A DNA stretch of 64,000 bases from Burkholderiaceae bacterium. Its GTDB lineage: Bacteria > Pseudomonadota > Gammaproteobacteria > Burkholderiales > Burkholderiaceae_B. Both the position numbers and the translations under genes were made by a program. The notes beneath the pieces were generated by a model. It had not been told where the DNA came from. It saw nothing but the letters and a program-made list of their open reading frames with translations, and did not search any database. Location of the stretch: assembly GCA_021208885.1 (NCBI GenBank), contig JAJOJF010000048.1, positions 1 through 64,000 on the forward strand. The letters are read 5' to 3'. Shown in pieces: positions 8,967-16,532 of this stretch; the stretch's first letter is position 1; each line of letters opens with the position of its first letter.

Positions 8967-9132
8967 CCAACTTGATGTTTACAAAACGACGCTTGGTAGG
9001 ATCTTTTAATTTTTGCTCGAGCGCTTGAACGTTTTGTCCGGTTTCAACAGCAGTAGAGCTAGCAACGGCACGCCGAACCGAGGCAAGGCTTGGCTTCTTA
9101 TGAGTCGAGATCGACTTTTTTCCTGATTCCAT
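8959..9132 (-). CDS. Candidate Fic antitoxin, 57 aa, convergent with fic
   Basis: Open frame of 57 codons below the ORF-track cutoff, ATG 9132 to TAG 8959, overlapping the fic 3' end by 8 bp tail to tail. The peptide is basic at the N-terminus, then SVRRAVASSTAVETGQNVQA and a charged C-terminal half. The segment SVRRAVASSTAVET resembles the inhibitory helix of class I Fic antitoxins such as VbhA (family motif [S/T]xxxE[G/N]): here S-T-A-V-E-T keeps the Ser and Glu but has Thr for Gly/Asn. Known class I antitoxins are encoded upstream on the same strand, so this arrangement would be unusual. No good ribosome binding site is seen; read-through from tRNA-Leu on the same strand could transcribe it. 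Function is inference. Confidence 0.5.
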   Translation of the reverse strand: MESGKKSISTHKKPSLASVRRAVASSTAVETGQNVQALEQKLKDPTKRRFVNIKLAM

Positions 9133-9280
9133 AAAACGAAGTGTACCGAATATTTAGGCTCCAACGGTAATCCTATATCGAATCACCGGCTGAACCGACT
9201 GAGCTTTGAGCGGGATCACACACGCCAATCAAACTGATATTGAACTAAAAAAGCTCAATAAAATCAATTGGTAGCAAGCC

Positions 9281-9298
9281 GTGGTGCCCGGAACCGGA
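9281..9298. other. Putative attachment core inside tRNA-Leu 3' end
   Basis: GTGGTGCCCGGAACCGGA spans the CCA end, acceptor strand and T-arm start of the minus-strand tRNA-Leu. It recurs exactly at 8035-8052 and imperfectly at 6563-6580, always in the same orientation. This is the pattern left by site-specific integration at a tRNA 3' end. No integrase gene is present in either unit. Confidence 0.55.
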
Positions 9299-9371
9299 AT
9301 CGAACCGGTACGACCGTTTTAGGGTCGGCAGATTTTAAGTCTGCTGTGTCTACCAATTTCACCACCCGGGC
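9282..9371 (-). tRNA. tRNA-Leu(UAA)
   Basis: 90 nt including encoded CCA. Acceptor GCCCGGG pairs with TCCGGGC; the anticodon stem GCAGA/TCTGC closes loop CTTAAAA with anticodon TAA; a long variable arm is present; the T-loop is TTCGATT. A TAGAAT box lies about 10 bases upstream of the 5' end. Downstream a weak hairpin (CAAT/ATTG) followed by TTTTTT may terminate it. Confidence 0.95.
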
Positions 9372-9433
9372 GCCGACCGTCATTCTACGCCATCTTCGAA
9401 GATGTGTTTTTAGGGGGTCGAACACCGTAAAAC

Positions 9434-9447
9434 TTGTTCTGGATCAA
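9434..9447. promoter_or_regulatory. FNR/DNR-type box upstream of hemN
   Basis: TTGTTCTGGATCAA differs from the FNR consensus TTGAT-N4-ATCAA at one position. Its centre is about 62 bp before the hemN ATG. A class II position (-41.5) would put the transcription start near 9482, with GATGAT at about 9472 as a -10-like element. hemN is a standard target of FNR/ANR/DNR regulators, and a Dnr-like gene follows it. Confidence 0.7.
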
Positions 9448-9502
9448 ATTTGAGGTGTTCAGCCCTCTAGGCGATGATGCCGGCCCACATTAACTTAGAG
9501 GC

Positions 9503-10900
9503 ATGGAACTCGCACACTTAACTACGATGGATTTTGATGCGGCAATGATCGCTCGCCACGACGGCAGCGGCCCGCGTTACACCTCCTATCCAACCGCTGA
9601 CCGATTTCAATCTGGTTCAGTGAGTACCAATTACATCGAAGCCTTGCGTGAGCGTGATGCGGGGCATGCCGATGCGCCGCTGTCACTTTATGTGCATATC
9701 CCGTTTTGTGACACGGTTTGTTACTACTGTGCTTGCAACAAGATTGTGACCAAGCACAAGTTCAAGGCTGACCCGTATCTTGATGATCTCGAGAGAGAAA
9801 TTGGACTCATCCGGAAGCTCTTTCATGAAGCGCCCGTCGTTAGCCAGTTGCACTTTGGGGGCGGAACACCAACGTTTCTGACCAATGTGCAGATGGAACG
9901 ACTGCTCAAGATGTTGCACGCCAACTTCAGGTTTGCTGAGCAGGCTGAGTGTTCGGTCGAAATTGATCCGCGCAGGCTTGAGCCCGGTGTGTTAAAGCTC
10001 ATGGCTGATTATGGCTTTAACCGTATGAGCTTGGGCGTGCAAGACGTCGATCAAGCTGTACAAAAGGCCATTAATCGGCTGCAGCCAGTAGAGGTCACTG
10101 GGCAAGTCCTAGAGGAGGCTCGTTCGCTTGGTTACAAATCCATCAACATGGATTTGATCTATGGGTTGCCGTTGCAGTCGGTCAACACCATGTATCGGAC
10201 GTTAAAGACGGTATTGGAATGGCGTCCTGACCGCATCGCACTTTACAGCTATGCTCACCTGCCTGAGCGGTTTAAGCCGCAGCGCCGCATTGACAACGAT
10301 GCCATTCCATCGCCACAAGAAAAGTTGGCCATGCTCAAGCTCGCAGTCACGACGCTCCTCGATGCAGGCTACGTTTACATTGGAATGGATCACTTTGCGT
10401 TGCCAGATGATGAGCTTGCAAGATCCCTCGATGAAGGGTCGCTGCAGCGTAATTTTCAGGGATATTCCACTCGCGCCGACTGTGATTTGATCGCCCTTGG
10501 GGTGTCTGCGATCAGCCGAATTGGGCATGTTTATGCCCAGAATGCTCGAACGCTTGAGGAGTATCACGAGATGCTCGAGCGCGATGAGCTGCCACTGATC
10601 CGCGGTTTGGTCATGAGTCGTGACGATGAAATCCGCCGAGATGCGATTCATTCTCTTCTCTGTCAGTCTAAGTTGTCATTTGCTGATATGGGTCAAACCT
10701 GGGGAATCGATGCGCAGGAATACTTTGCAGAGGATCTCGAGTCATTACGGCGCTTGCAGTCTGATGGCTTGGTCGAGATTGACGATGAGCAGGTAACGAT
10801 TACACCCAAGGGAAGGTTTTTGTCGAGAGTCGTGGCAATGCGCTTCGACAAATACCTGCGCATGGGACAACCCATGGCCCGATACTCCAAGGTGATTTAG
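9503..10900 (+). CDS. hemN: Oxygen-independent coproporphyrinogen III oxidase
   Basis: 465-residue radical-SAM enzyme that decarboxylates coproporphyrinogen III to protoporphyrinogen IX without oxygen, in the cytoplasm. The motif HIPFCDTVCYYCACNK has the HemN-type Cx3Cx2CxC cluster ligands, and GPRYTSYPTADRF is the conserved N-terminal signature. The first ATG has AGAGG only one base away; ATG 9527 is an alternative that would match the usual family N-terminus. An FNR-type box lies upstream. The Dnr-like regulator starts directly after the stop (TAG-ATG), so the two form an operon. Confidence 0.95.
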   Translation: MELAHLTTMDFDAAMIARHDGSGPRYTSYPTADRFQSGSVSTNYIEALRERDAGHADAPLSLYVHIPFCDTVCYYCACNKIVTKHKFKADPYLDDLEREIGLIRKLFHEAPVVSQLHFGGGTPTFLTNVQMERLLKMLHANFRFAEQAECSVEIDPRRLEPGVLKLMADYGFNRMSLGVQDVDQAVQKAINRLQPVEVTGQVLEEARSLGYKSINMDLIYGLPLQSVNTMYRTLKTVLEWRPDRIALYSYAHLPERFKPQRRIDNDAIPSPQEKLAMLKLAVTTLLDAGYVYIGMDHFALPDDELARSLDEGSLQRNFQGYSTRADCDLIALGVSAISRIGHVYAQNARTLEEYHEMLERDELPLIRGLVMSRDDEIRRDAIHSLLCQSKLSFADMGQTWGIDAQEYFAEDLESLRRLQSDGLVEIDDEQVTITPKGRFLSRVVAMRFDKYLRMGQPMARYSKVI

Positions 10901-11572
10901 ATGAATATGCCCAAGGATGTGCAGCAAAAACTGGCCACTCATCCTCTCTTTGAGGGCATGGGCCGTAGTCAGCAGAACTGGCTCTTCACGGTTGGGGATT
11001 CCATAACGCTTGCTAAACACGACTATCTGTTTCGTCGTGGCGAGCAAAGTGGCAGGTTGTACGTGCTGCTCTCGGGTCACATAAAACTCTCGATTCCAGC
11101 CGAACGTGGCCAAGAGAAGGTGCTTGAGTTTCTGTCCCCCGGTGACGTGTTTGGTGAGTCAGCTCTGTTGACGAATCACGCGGCAATTACCGATGCCCAA
11201 GCCCTTGGCCCCTCAGAGTTGTTGGCGTTTGAAGGCAAAGACGTGATGGTGGCAGTAACCAGAGTGCCATCGTTTGCCCAGCAAATCCTGACCAATTTGA
11301 GCCAACGGGTCGAAACCCTGTTTCGCGACATGGAGTCAACCAGCCTGTTGTCAGCGGCTCAACGCGTTGCGGAATACCTGTTACGCCAACCTAGAGTGGG
11401 CAACCAGGCCAAACTGCCGTTTCACAAGCGTGCAATTGCATCGAAGCTTGGCCTTCAACCTGAGACCTTCTCGAGGTCCTTGCAGCAATTAGCTGCCGAC
11501 GGGCTGATTTCCGTGCGTGGTGCACGAGTGGTGATACACGATGCTGACAAATTGCAGGCAATGCTGGTTTGA
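10901..11572 (+). CDS. Crp/Fnr-family regulator, Dnr-like, cysteine-free
   Basis: 223 residues: cyclic-nucleotide-binding-like beta roll (about 15-130), long dimer helix, and a C-terminal HTH with recognition helix LQPETFSRSLQQL. The E-SR pattern reads TTGAT-type half sites as in FNR, ANR and DNR. The protein contains no cysteine, so it cannot carry the oxygen-sensing 4Fe-4S cluster of true FNR. It resembles Dnr, which senses nitric oxide through haem. Linkage to hemN and moa genes fits control of nitrate respiration or denitrification. Boxes near 9434, 59109, 60952 and 60992 are candidate targets. Which ligand it senses is inference. Confidence 0.85.
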   Translation: MNMPKDVQQKLATHPLFEGMGRSQQNWLFTVGDSITLAKHDYLFRRGEQSGRLYVLLSGHIKLSIPAERGQEKVLEFLSPGDVFGESALLTNHAAITDAQALGPSELLAFEGKDVMVAVTRVPSFAQQILTNLSQRVETLFRDMESTSLLSAAQRVAEYLLRQPRVGNQAKLPFHKRAIASKLGLQPETFSRSLQQLAADGLISVRGARVVIHDADKLQAMLV

Positions 11573-11614
11573 TCGGCAATTCAAGCAACAAACAAAAGCA
11601 AGAAACTCGAAACT

Positions 11615-12091
11615 CTACCGCTTCCAGTGGCCAGACTTGCCACCGAGCTTCTCTTGCAAGGCGATGGGGCCAATCACCATGCCACGGTCCACGGCTTTGA
11701 GCATGTCGTAAATCGTTAGAAGTGCTACAGAAGCAGCGGTCAAAGCTTCCATTTCCACGCCAGTTTGACCCACCGTTTCAGCTGTCGCTGTGCAATCGAT
11801 GCGACAAGCCTGTTCGTCAGTTTCGAATTCGATAGAAACTTTGGTCAGACCGATGGGATGACAAAGCGGGATAAGGTCACTGGTTTTTTTGCTGGCCATG
11901 ATGCCAGCGATTCGGGCAATGCCAAGTACATCGCCTTTTTTGCTGGTGCCTTCGAGCACCTTTTGCATGGCAAGTTCACCTAGCGTAATCGATCCTCTCA
12001 CTACTGCCTGACGTTTGGTGCTGGCTTTGTCGCCAACATCCACCATGTGGGCCTGGCCGCTAGCATCGAAATGCGTCAGTTCATTGCTCAT
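11615..12091 (-). CDS. moaC: Cyclic pyranopterin monophosphate synthase
   Basis: Second step of molybdenum cofactor synthesis: with MoaA it converts GTP to cyclic pyranopterin monophosphate. 158 residues from [20 protein letters not shown], the family's usual start; GAGG lies nine bases before this ATG. The track start (12106) would overlap the moaE stop as ATGA. Conserved signatures include [13 protein letters not shown] and [20 protein letters not shown]. Last gene of the moaA-moeA-moaD-moaE-moaC cluster. Confidence 0.95.
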   Translation of the reverse strand: MSNELTHFDASGQAHMVDVGDKASTKRQAVVRGSITLGELAMQKVLEGTSKKGDVLGIARIAGIMASKKTSDLIPLCHPIGLTKVSIEFETDEQACRIDCTATAETVGQTGVEMEALTAASVALLTIYDMLKAVDRGMVIGPIALQEKLGGKSGHWKR

Positions 12092-12102
12092 GACAGATTG
12101 CC

Positions 12103-12573
12103 TCATTGATCCTGATGCCAGCGTGCACGCGCCTGTTCATCGCTGTCTCGACCTTTGACCCAGTGTTGGCCTTGTGGGGTTGTCTCTTTTTTCCAGAAGG
12201 TGGCACGAGTTTTTAAGTGATCCATGATGAAGGCGCATGAATCGAGTGCTGCGTGGCGATGGGCGCTAGCTGTTAACACCAGCACGATGTTCTCGCCAGG
12301 TTTTAAAGGGCCAACTCGATGAATGACACGAGCGCCAAGCAATGGCCAGCGTTGTCTGGCTTCGTTCAAGACCTCGAGCATGACTTTCTCAGTCATGCCA
12401 GGGTAGTGTTCAAGCTCGAGCGTCTTGATGTCTTGATCATCGTTGGTTTCGCGCACTCGGCCCACGAATGAGGCCACTGCGCCGGCGGCCCGGTCACCAT
12501 CAAGGAAGGTGTTGTATTCCTCACCGAAATCGAAGGCTTCGGCTTGGACTTTGGCCTGAAACAGCGCATCCAT
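12103..12573 (-). CDS. moaE: Molybdopterin synthase catalytic subunit
   Basis: 156 residues. MoaE is the large subunit of the MoaD2-MoaE2 heterotetramer, which inserts the dithiolene sulphurs to make molybdopterin. Seen: [12 protein letters not shown] near the N-terminus, [12 protein letters not shown], and [21 protein letters not shown]; the C-terminal TRATFWKKE holds the catalytic lysines. It starts one base after the moaD stop. Confidence 0.95.
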   Translation of the reverse strand: MDALFQAKVQAEAFDFGEEYNTFLDGDRAAGAVASFVGRVRETNDDQDIKTLELEHYPGMTEKVMLEVLNEARQRWPLLGARVIHRVGPLKPGENIVLVLTASAHRHAALDSCAFIMDHLKTRATFWKKETTPQGQHWVKGRDSDEQARARWHQDQ

Positions 12574-12574
12574 A

Positions 12575-12829
12575 TCAGCCCCCAGTTACTGGACGAAACA
12601 GCGCTACTTCAGCGCCATCGGTCAATGGGGTTTTAAGGGCTGCCATCTCCTGATTGACAGCAACCCGTAGCGGGTCCGATGTCCTCAAGGCGCTTTGCCA
12701 AGGCTCGCCGCGCTCAGCCAACTGATCAATCAGATCGGATACGGAAATTCCAGCAATGACGTCGACCGACTCGCTGGCCGTGCCAACTGTCTCACGCAGT
12801 TCCCCAAAAAACAGCACCTGCACCTTCAT
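12575..12829 (-). CDS. moaD: Molybdopterin synthase sulfur carrier subunit
   Basis: 84-residue ubiquitin-fold protein ending in Gly-Gly (FRPVTGG), the tail that is adenylated and thiocarboxylated to deliver sulphur to MoaE. The start overlaps the moeA stop by four bases (ATGA), so translation is coupled. Confidence 0.94.
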   Translation of the reverse strand: MKVQVLFFGELRETVGTASESVDVIAGISVSDLIDQLAERGEPWQSALRTSDPLRVAVNQEMAALKTPLTDGAEVALFRPVTGG

Positions 12830-14070
12830 TTGGCCCGATCCAATATGTCTCTCAAAGACAAGTAGGGTACAGCATCGCCGCGTGCAATGGTTTGTCCGGG
12901 TGCGATGTCAACTAAACCGTCAGCCCATGCCACACTGCTCATGACCCCGGAGCCTTGGTTAGGCCAGCGATCAAGGCTCACATGGCCTTGGGCGTCGGTC
13001 TTTTGTCGTACTCGGATAAATTCGCGCCGGCGATCAGGTTTGGGCCAGTCAAAGTCGGCAGTCAACATCTCGAGGGTAGGGCTTGGGGCTGGCAGCCCCA
13101 TGCGTACCTGCAAAAACGGCAGTCCCATGAGCACAAATGTCACAAAGGCGCTCACTGGGTTGCCGGGCAGGCCAATGAAATCCGCATCATTTGCCTTGCC
13201 ATACGCTAGAGGCTTGCCAGGCTTCATCGCGATTTGCCAGAGATCGATTCGACCCATGCTGGCCACTGCTGCTCGCACATGGTCTTCTTCACCAACTGAG
13301 ACGCCACCGCAGGTGATGATGACATCGGCCTTTTGGCTTGCATCGCGCAATGCCGCGCGCGTTTCTTCAGGCGTGTCACGCACAATGCCTGGGTCGAGGA
13401 CGTCGCACCCAATCTCGGTCAACAGGCTTTGCAGCCAGTAGCGGTTGCTGTTGTAGATCTGGCCAGGGCCCAGAGGGTTGCCCGGCTCAACTAGCTCATC
13501 GCCAGTTAACAGAATGGCCACGGTCAATGGTTTGTAGGTCGCTACATGCGTGACACCGACTGAGGCGGCGAGCGCCAGATCAGCGGGTTTAAGCTTTTTG
13601 CCGGGCGCGATGATTTCAGTGCCAGCAGATATGTCCTCCCCTTGAGCACGAATGTGGTCACCCGCACTCACGGTTTGCGCAATGGTGATCCGGTCGCCAT
13701 CGACTTCGACCACCTCTTGCGGCACCACCGCATACGTGCCCGGTGGAACGGGCGCCCCAGTAAAGATACGCGCGGCCTGGCCAGGTGAGAGTTCAGTGCC
13801 ATAACCGCCAGCGACAATCCGTTGGGTGACGGTGAGCTGCAGTGGCGATGCGCTTGGGTCAGTAGGGCGGATGGCATAACCATCCATGCCACTGTTGGCA
13901 AATGCAGGCACGTCCATGGGCGAGGTCACACCCTTGGCCAGCACACGACCATGCGCTTTAAGCAATGGCACGTCTTCAGTGATGGTGGGAGCGGCGGCAA
14001 AAGACAGCAACTGCGCTTTGGCTACATCAAAATCCAGCAGAGGTGGACGTTTGTTGAAAGGTTCAGACAT
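12826..14070 (-). CDS. moeA: Molybdopterin molybdenumtransferase
   Basis: MoeA inserts molybdate into adenylylated molybdopterin. About 414 residues from MSEPFNKRPPLLDFD, preferred over the track start four codons earlier. Seen: FANSGMDGYAIR near the N-terminus, the MoCF-binding segment (ITCGGVSVGEEDHVRAAV), GLPGNPVSAFVTF and a C-terminal domain IV. Lies between moaA and moaD on the same strand. Confidence 0.94.
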   Translation of the reverse strand: MSEPFNKRPPLLDFDVAKAQLLSFAAAPTITEDVPLLKAHGRVLAKGVTSPMDVPAFANSGMDGYAIRPTDPSASPLQLTVTQRIVAGGYGTELSPGQAARIFTGAPVPPGTYAVVPQEVVEVDGDRITIAQTVSAGDHIRAQGEDISAGTEIIAPGKKLKPADLALAASVGVTHVATYKPLTVAILLTGDELVEPGNPLGPGQIYNSNRYWLQSLLTEIGCDVLDPGIVRDTPEETRAALRDASQKADVIITCGGVSVGEEDHVRAAVASMGRIDLWQIAMKPGKPLAYGKANDADFIGLPGNPVSAFVTFVLMGLPFLQVRMGLPAPSPTLEMLTADFDWPKPDRRREFIRVRQKTDAQGHVSLDRWPNQGSGVMSSVAWADGLVDIAPGQTIARGDAVPYLSLRDILDRAK

Positions 14071-14089
14071 TCTGGACAACAAAGTAGGG

Positions 14090-15073
14090 TTAGCCGCCAG
14101 TTTGCGACATGAAGCGCACGATTTTTTCTGGGGCTTCGCGAAAATGATGTCGCTCAGGTTTCAAGTGGATGCCTTGTGCCAAGGCATCGCGGATGATGGC
14201 GTCATCATGGGGGTTGTTGCGCAATAGCTCGCGCATCTCAATTTTTTCTTCCTGACCCAGGCACAGATAGATCGTGCCGTCGACTGCCAATCGGATTCGA
14301 TTGCAAGTCGCACAGAAATGTTGGCTGATTGGCGTAATGGCGCCAACCTGAGTCTTGCCATCGGGTGTTTGCCAGTAGCGAGCCGGACCACCACCGAGTT
14401 CAGCAATCAGCGGGATCAAGCCGTGATCTTCTCGCAGTTTCTCCAATATCGGTTGCAAAGATACCGTGCCGGCCTCGAGTGCTGTATGACCCATGGGCAT
14501 GGTCTCGATCATGCGAAACATGAGTCCGCGATCGCGACAGAAATGAAACATGGCGTCGATTTCATCTTCGTTGACGCCCGGCATGACCACCATGTTGATT
14601 TTGATGGGGGAAAGACCTGCGTCAATGGCACTGTCAATGCCCGCAATCACTTGATCAAGTACGTCACGACCACAGATTTTTTCTACTTTGTCGCGTTTCA
14701 GACTATCTAGGCTAATGTTGATGCGGTTAAGCCCCGCATCTTTCAAGTCCTTCGCAAAGCGTGTCAGCCGCGTTGCGTTGGTGGTCAGCGAAATGTCTTG
14801 GACAGCCGTTTCCTGCCGCAGGCTAGCGACAAGATCGGGCAGGTTGCGACGCAATAGTGGCTCGCCACCGGTCAGACGAATACGGCGTGTGCCGGCTTCA
14901 GACATGACTTTGACCAAGCGGGTGATCTCGGGGAATGTCAGCCAGCTCGCGGGTTCACGATAGTCTTTAAAGCCCACCGGCATGCAGTAGTTGCAACGCA
15001 GGTCGCAGCGATCAGTCACGCTGATGCGTACGTATTCGATTTTGCGGCCGTAGTTGTCAATCAGTGGTGTCAC
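14090..15073 (-). CDS. moaA: GTP 3',8-cyclase
   Basis: Radical-SAM enzyme starting Moco synthesis. 327 residues. N-terminal cluster motif CDLRCNYC; LTGGEPLLRR; C-terminal cluster CATCNRIR...CLG; the protein ends in the conserved Gly-Gly (SQTGG). First gene of the Moco operon. A TATTAT box at 15108-15113 and an inverted repeat at 15146-15165 lie in the leader. The cluster supports molybdoenzymes such as nitrate reductase, none of which is in the window. Confidence 0.95.
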   Translation of the reverse strand: MTPLIDNYGRKIEYVRISVTDRCDLRCNYCMPVGFKDYREPASWLTFPEITRLVKVMSEAGTRRIRLTGGEPLLRRNLPDLVASLRQETAVQDISLTTNATRLTRFAKDLKDAGLNRINISLDSLKRDKVEKICGRDVLDQVIAGIDSAIDAGLSPIKINMVVMPGVNEDEIDAMFHFCRDRGLMFRMIETMPMGHTALEAGTVSLQPILEKLREDHGLIPLIAELGGGPARYWQTPDGKTQVGAITPISQHFCATCNRIRLAVDGTIYLCLGQEEKIEMRELLRNNPHDDAIIRDALAQGIHLKPERHHFREAPEKIVRFMSQTGG

Positions 15074-15145
15074 AGCTTGTCTCAGTTCCTCTTAAAAACA
15101 AAACCGGATAATAGAGATCAAGTTTTGTTTTGTGTTTGGTTTTGC

Positions 15146-15165
15146 ATCGTTATACAGCTAACGAT
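15146..15165. promoter_or_regulatory. Inverted repeat between moaA and tarD, ModE-like arms
   Basis: ATCGTTA-tacagc-TAACGAT is a perfect 7-bp inverted repeat in the divergent region. The arms resemble those of molybdate-responsive ModE sites (ATCGxTATATA...TATATAACGAT), but the spacing is shorter. It lies about 54 bp upstream of the presumed moaA transcription start. The role is inference. Confidence 0.45.
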
Positions 15166-15365
15166 ACTGTAAAAGCCTCAGCCGTGGGGAAAACGCCCAA
15201 TGAGGGGAGGGAAATCGAGGGGTGGCACCAGCGATATGGCGTGTTTGACTCCTCAGTGCTGTTTGACGGTAACCTCTGACTTTTGCCGTCAATTGCCGCA
15301 GGATGGCTTTTGTCGCTCGCGCAACAGCACACTCTAAAAACAACACTAGAAATCAGGGGTTAGAA

Positions 15366-16532
15366 GTGAGAATCGTCGAGATCCGAGAAAAAACTGTGCC
15401 GATCAGCTCTTCTATCCGGAACGCTTACATCGACTTCAGCAAAATGACCATCAGCCTGGTAGCAGTGATCACGGATGTGATTCGTGACGGCAAGCCGGTG
15501 GTTGGCTATGGCTTTAACTCCAATGGCCGTTACGGCCAGGGGATGTTGATGCGCGAGCGGTTTATTCCCCGGATTATGGAAGCTGACCCCGAGAGCCTGG
15601 TCGACGACAGTGGCAAAAACCTCGATCCGCACAAGATCTGGCACTGCATGTACACCAATGAGAAACCCGGTGGTCACGGTGAGCGTTCGGTGGCCATCGG
15701 TACCATCGACATGGCGGTGTGGGATGCAGTGGCAAAGATTGAAGGCAAGCCTCTGTTTCAATTGCTAGCAGATCGGTATGGCGATGGCACGGTCAATCGC
15801 AAGGTGTTTGTGTATGCTGCCGGTGGCTACTACTACCCGGGCCAGGATCACGGCAAACTAAAAGACGAAATGCGTAGTTACATTGATCGTGGCTACACCG
15901 TGGTGAAGAAGAAAATCGGTGGCGCCTCGCTTGACGAAGACCTGCGCCGCATCGATTCGATCCTGAGTATTTTGCAAGAGGGACAAAAGCTGGCTGTCGA
16001 TGCCAACGGCCGATTCGATCTCGATACCGCGATTGCCTACGCCAAGGCGCTGTCGCAATACGACCTGTTTTGGTATGAAGAGGCTGGCGATCCGCTTGAT
16101 TTTGATTTGCAGGCAACGCTTAGAAACTACTATGCCAACCCCATGGCAACCGGTGAGAACTTGTTTTCTATGCAAGATGCCAGGAACCTGATTCGCTACG
16201 GTGGCATGCGTCCGGATCGTGATTGGCTGCAGTTTGACTGTGCGTTGAGCTACGGCTTGGTTGAGTACCTCAGGACGCTCGATATGCTCAAAGAGCATGG
16301 CTGGTCAGCCTCACGTTGCATCCCGCATGGTGGCCATCAAATGTCGTTAAACATTGCCGCTGGCTTGGGGCTTGGTGGCAACGAGTCCTACCCTGATCTA
16401 TTCCAGCCTTACGGTGGGTTCCCGGATGGTGTGAAAGTGGAGAATGGTTACGTGACGATGCCAGATTTGCCGGGCATCGGGTTTGAGGGAAAGTCAGACC
16501 TGATTTGTCACATGCGAGAGCTATCAAACTAA
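15366..16532 (+). CDS. tarD: D(-)-tartrate dehydratase, enolase superfamily
   Basis: 388 residues; dehydrates D-tartrate to oxaloacetate. Very close to Bradyrhizobium TarD as I recall it: IRNAYIDFSKMT, VGYGFNSNGRYGQG, KPGGHGERSVAIGTIDMAVW, WLQFDCALSYGL and RCIPHGGHQMSLNIAAGLGL. The KKKIGG lysine, the metal ligands (VDANGRF, WYEEAGDP, ATGENL) and the catalytic His in PHGGHQ are all present. GTG 15366 is chosen because AGGGG precedes it by six bases and the protein then matches the family length; the track start adds 21 unlike residues. No transporter or regulator for tartrate is adjacent. Confidence 0.9.
   Translation: MRIVEIREKTVPISSSIRNAYIDFSKMTISLVAVITDVIRDGKPVVGYGFNSNGRYGQGMLMRERFIPRIMEADPESLVDDSGKNLDPHKIWHCMYTNEKPGGHGERSVAIGTIDMAVWDAVAKIEGKPLFQLLADRYGDGTVNRKVFVYAAGGYYYPGQDHGKLKDEMRSYIDRGYTVVKKKIGGASLDEDLRRIDSILSILQEGQKLAVDANGRFDLDTAIAYAKALSQYDLFWYEEAGDPLDFDLQATLRNYYANPMATGENLFSMQDARNLIRYGGMRPDRDWLQFDCALSYGLVEYLRTLDMLKEHGWSASRCIPHGGHQMSLNIAAGLGLGGNESYPDLFQPYGGFPDGVKVENGYVTMPDLPGIGFEGKSDLICHMRELSN

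Noticed and set aside
9268-9453. 61-codon ORF over the tRNA-Leu locus
   Set aside because: It is the antisense reading of the tRNA gene.
15104-15117. Weak FNR-like site in the moaA leader (TTGATCTCTATTAT on minus)
   Set aside because: Second half-site matches at only three of five positions, and the site lies too close to the moaA start for activation.
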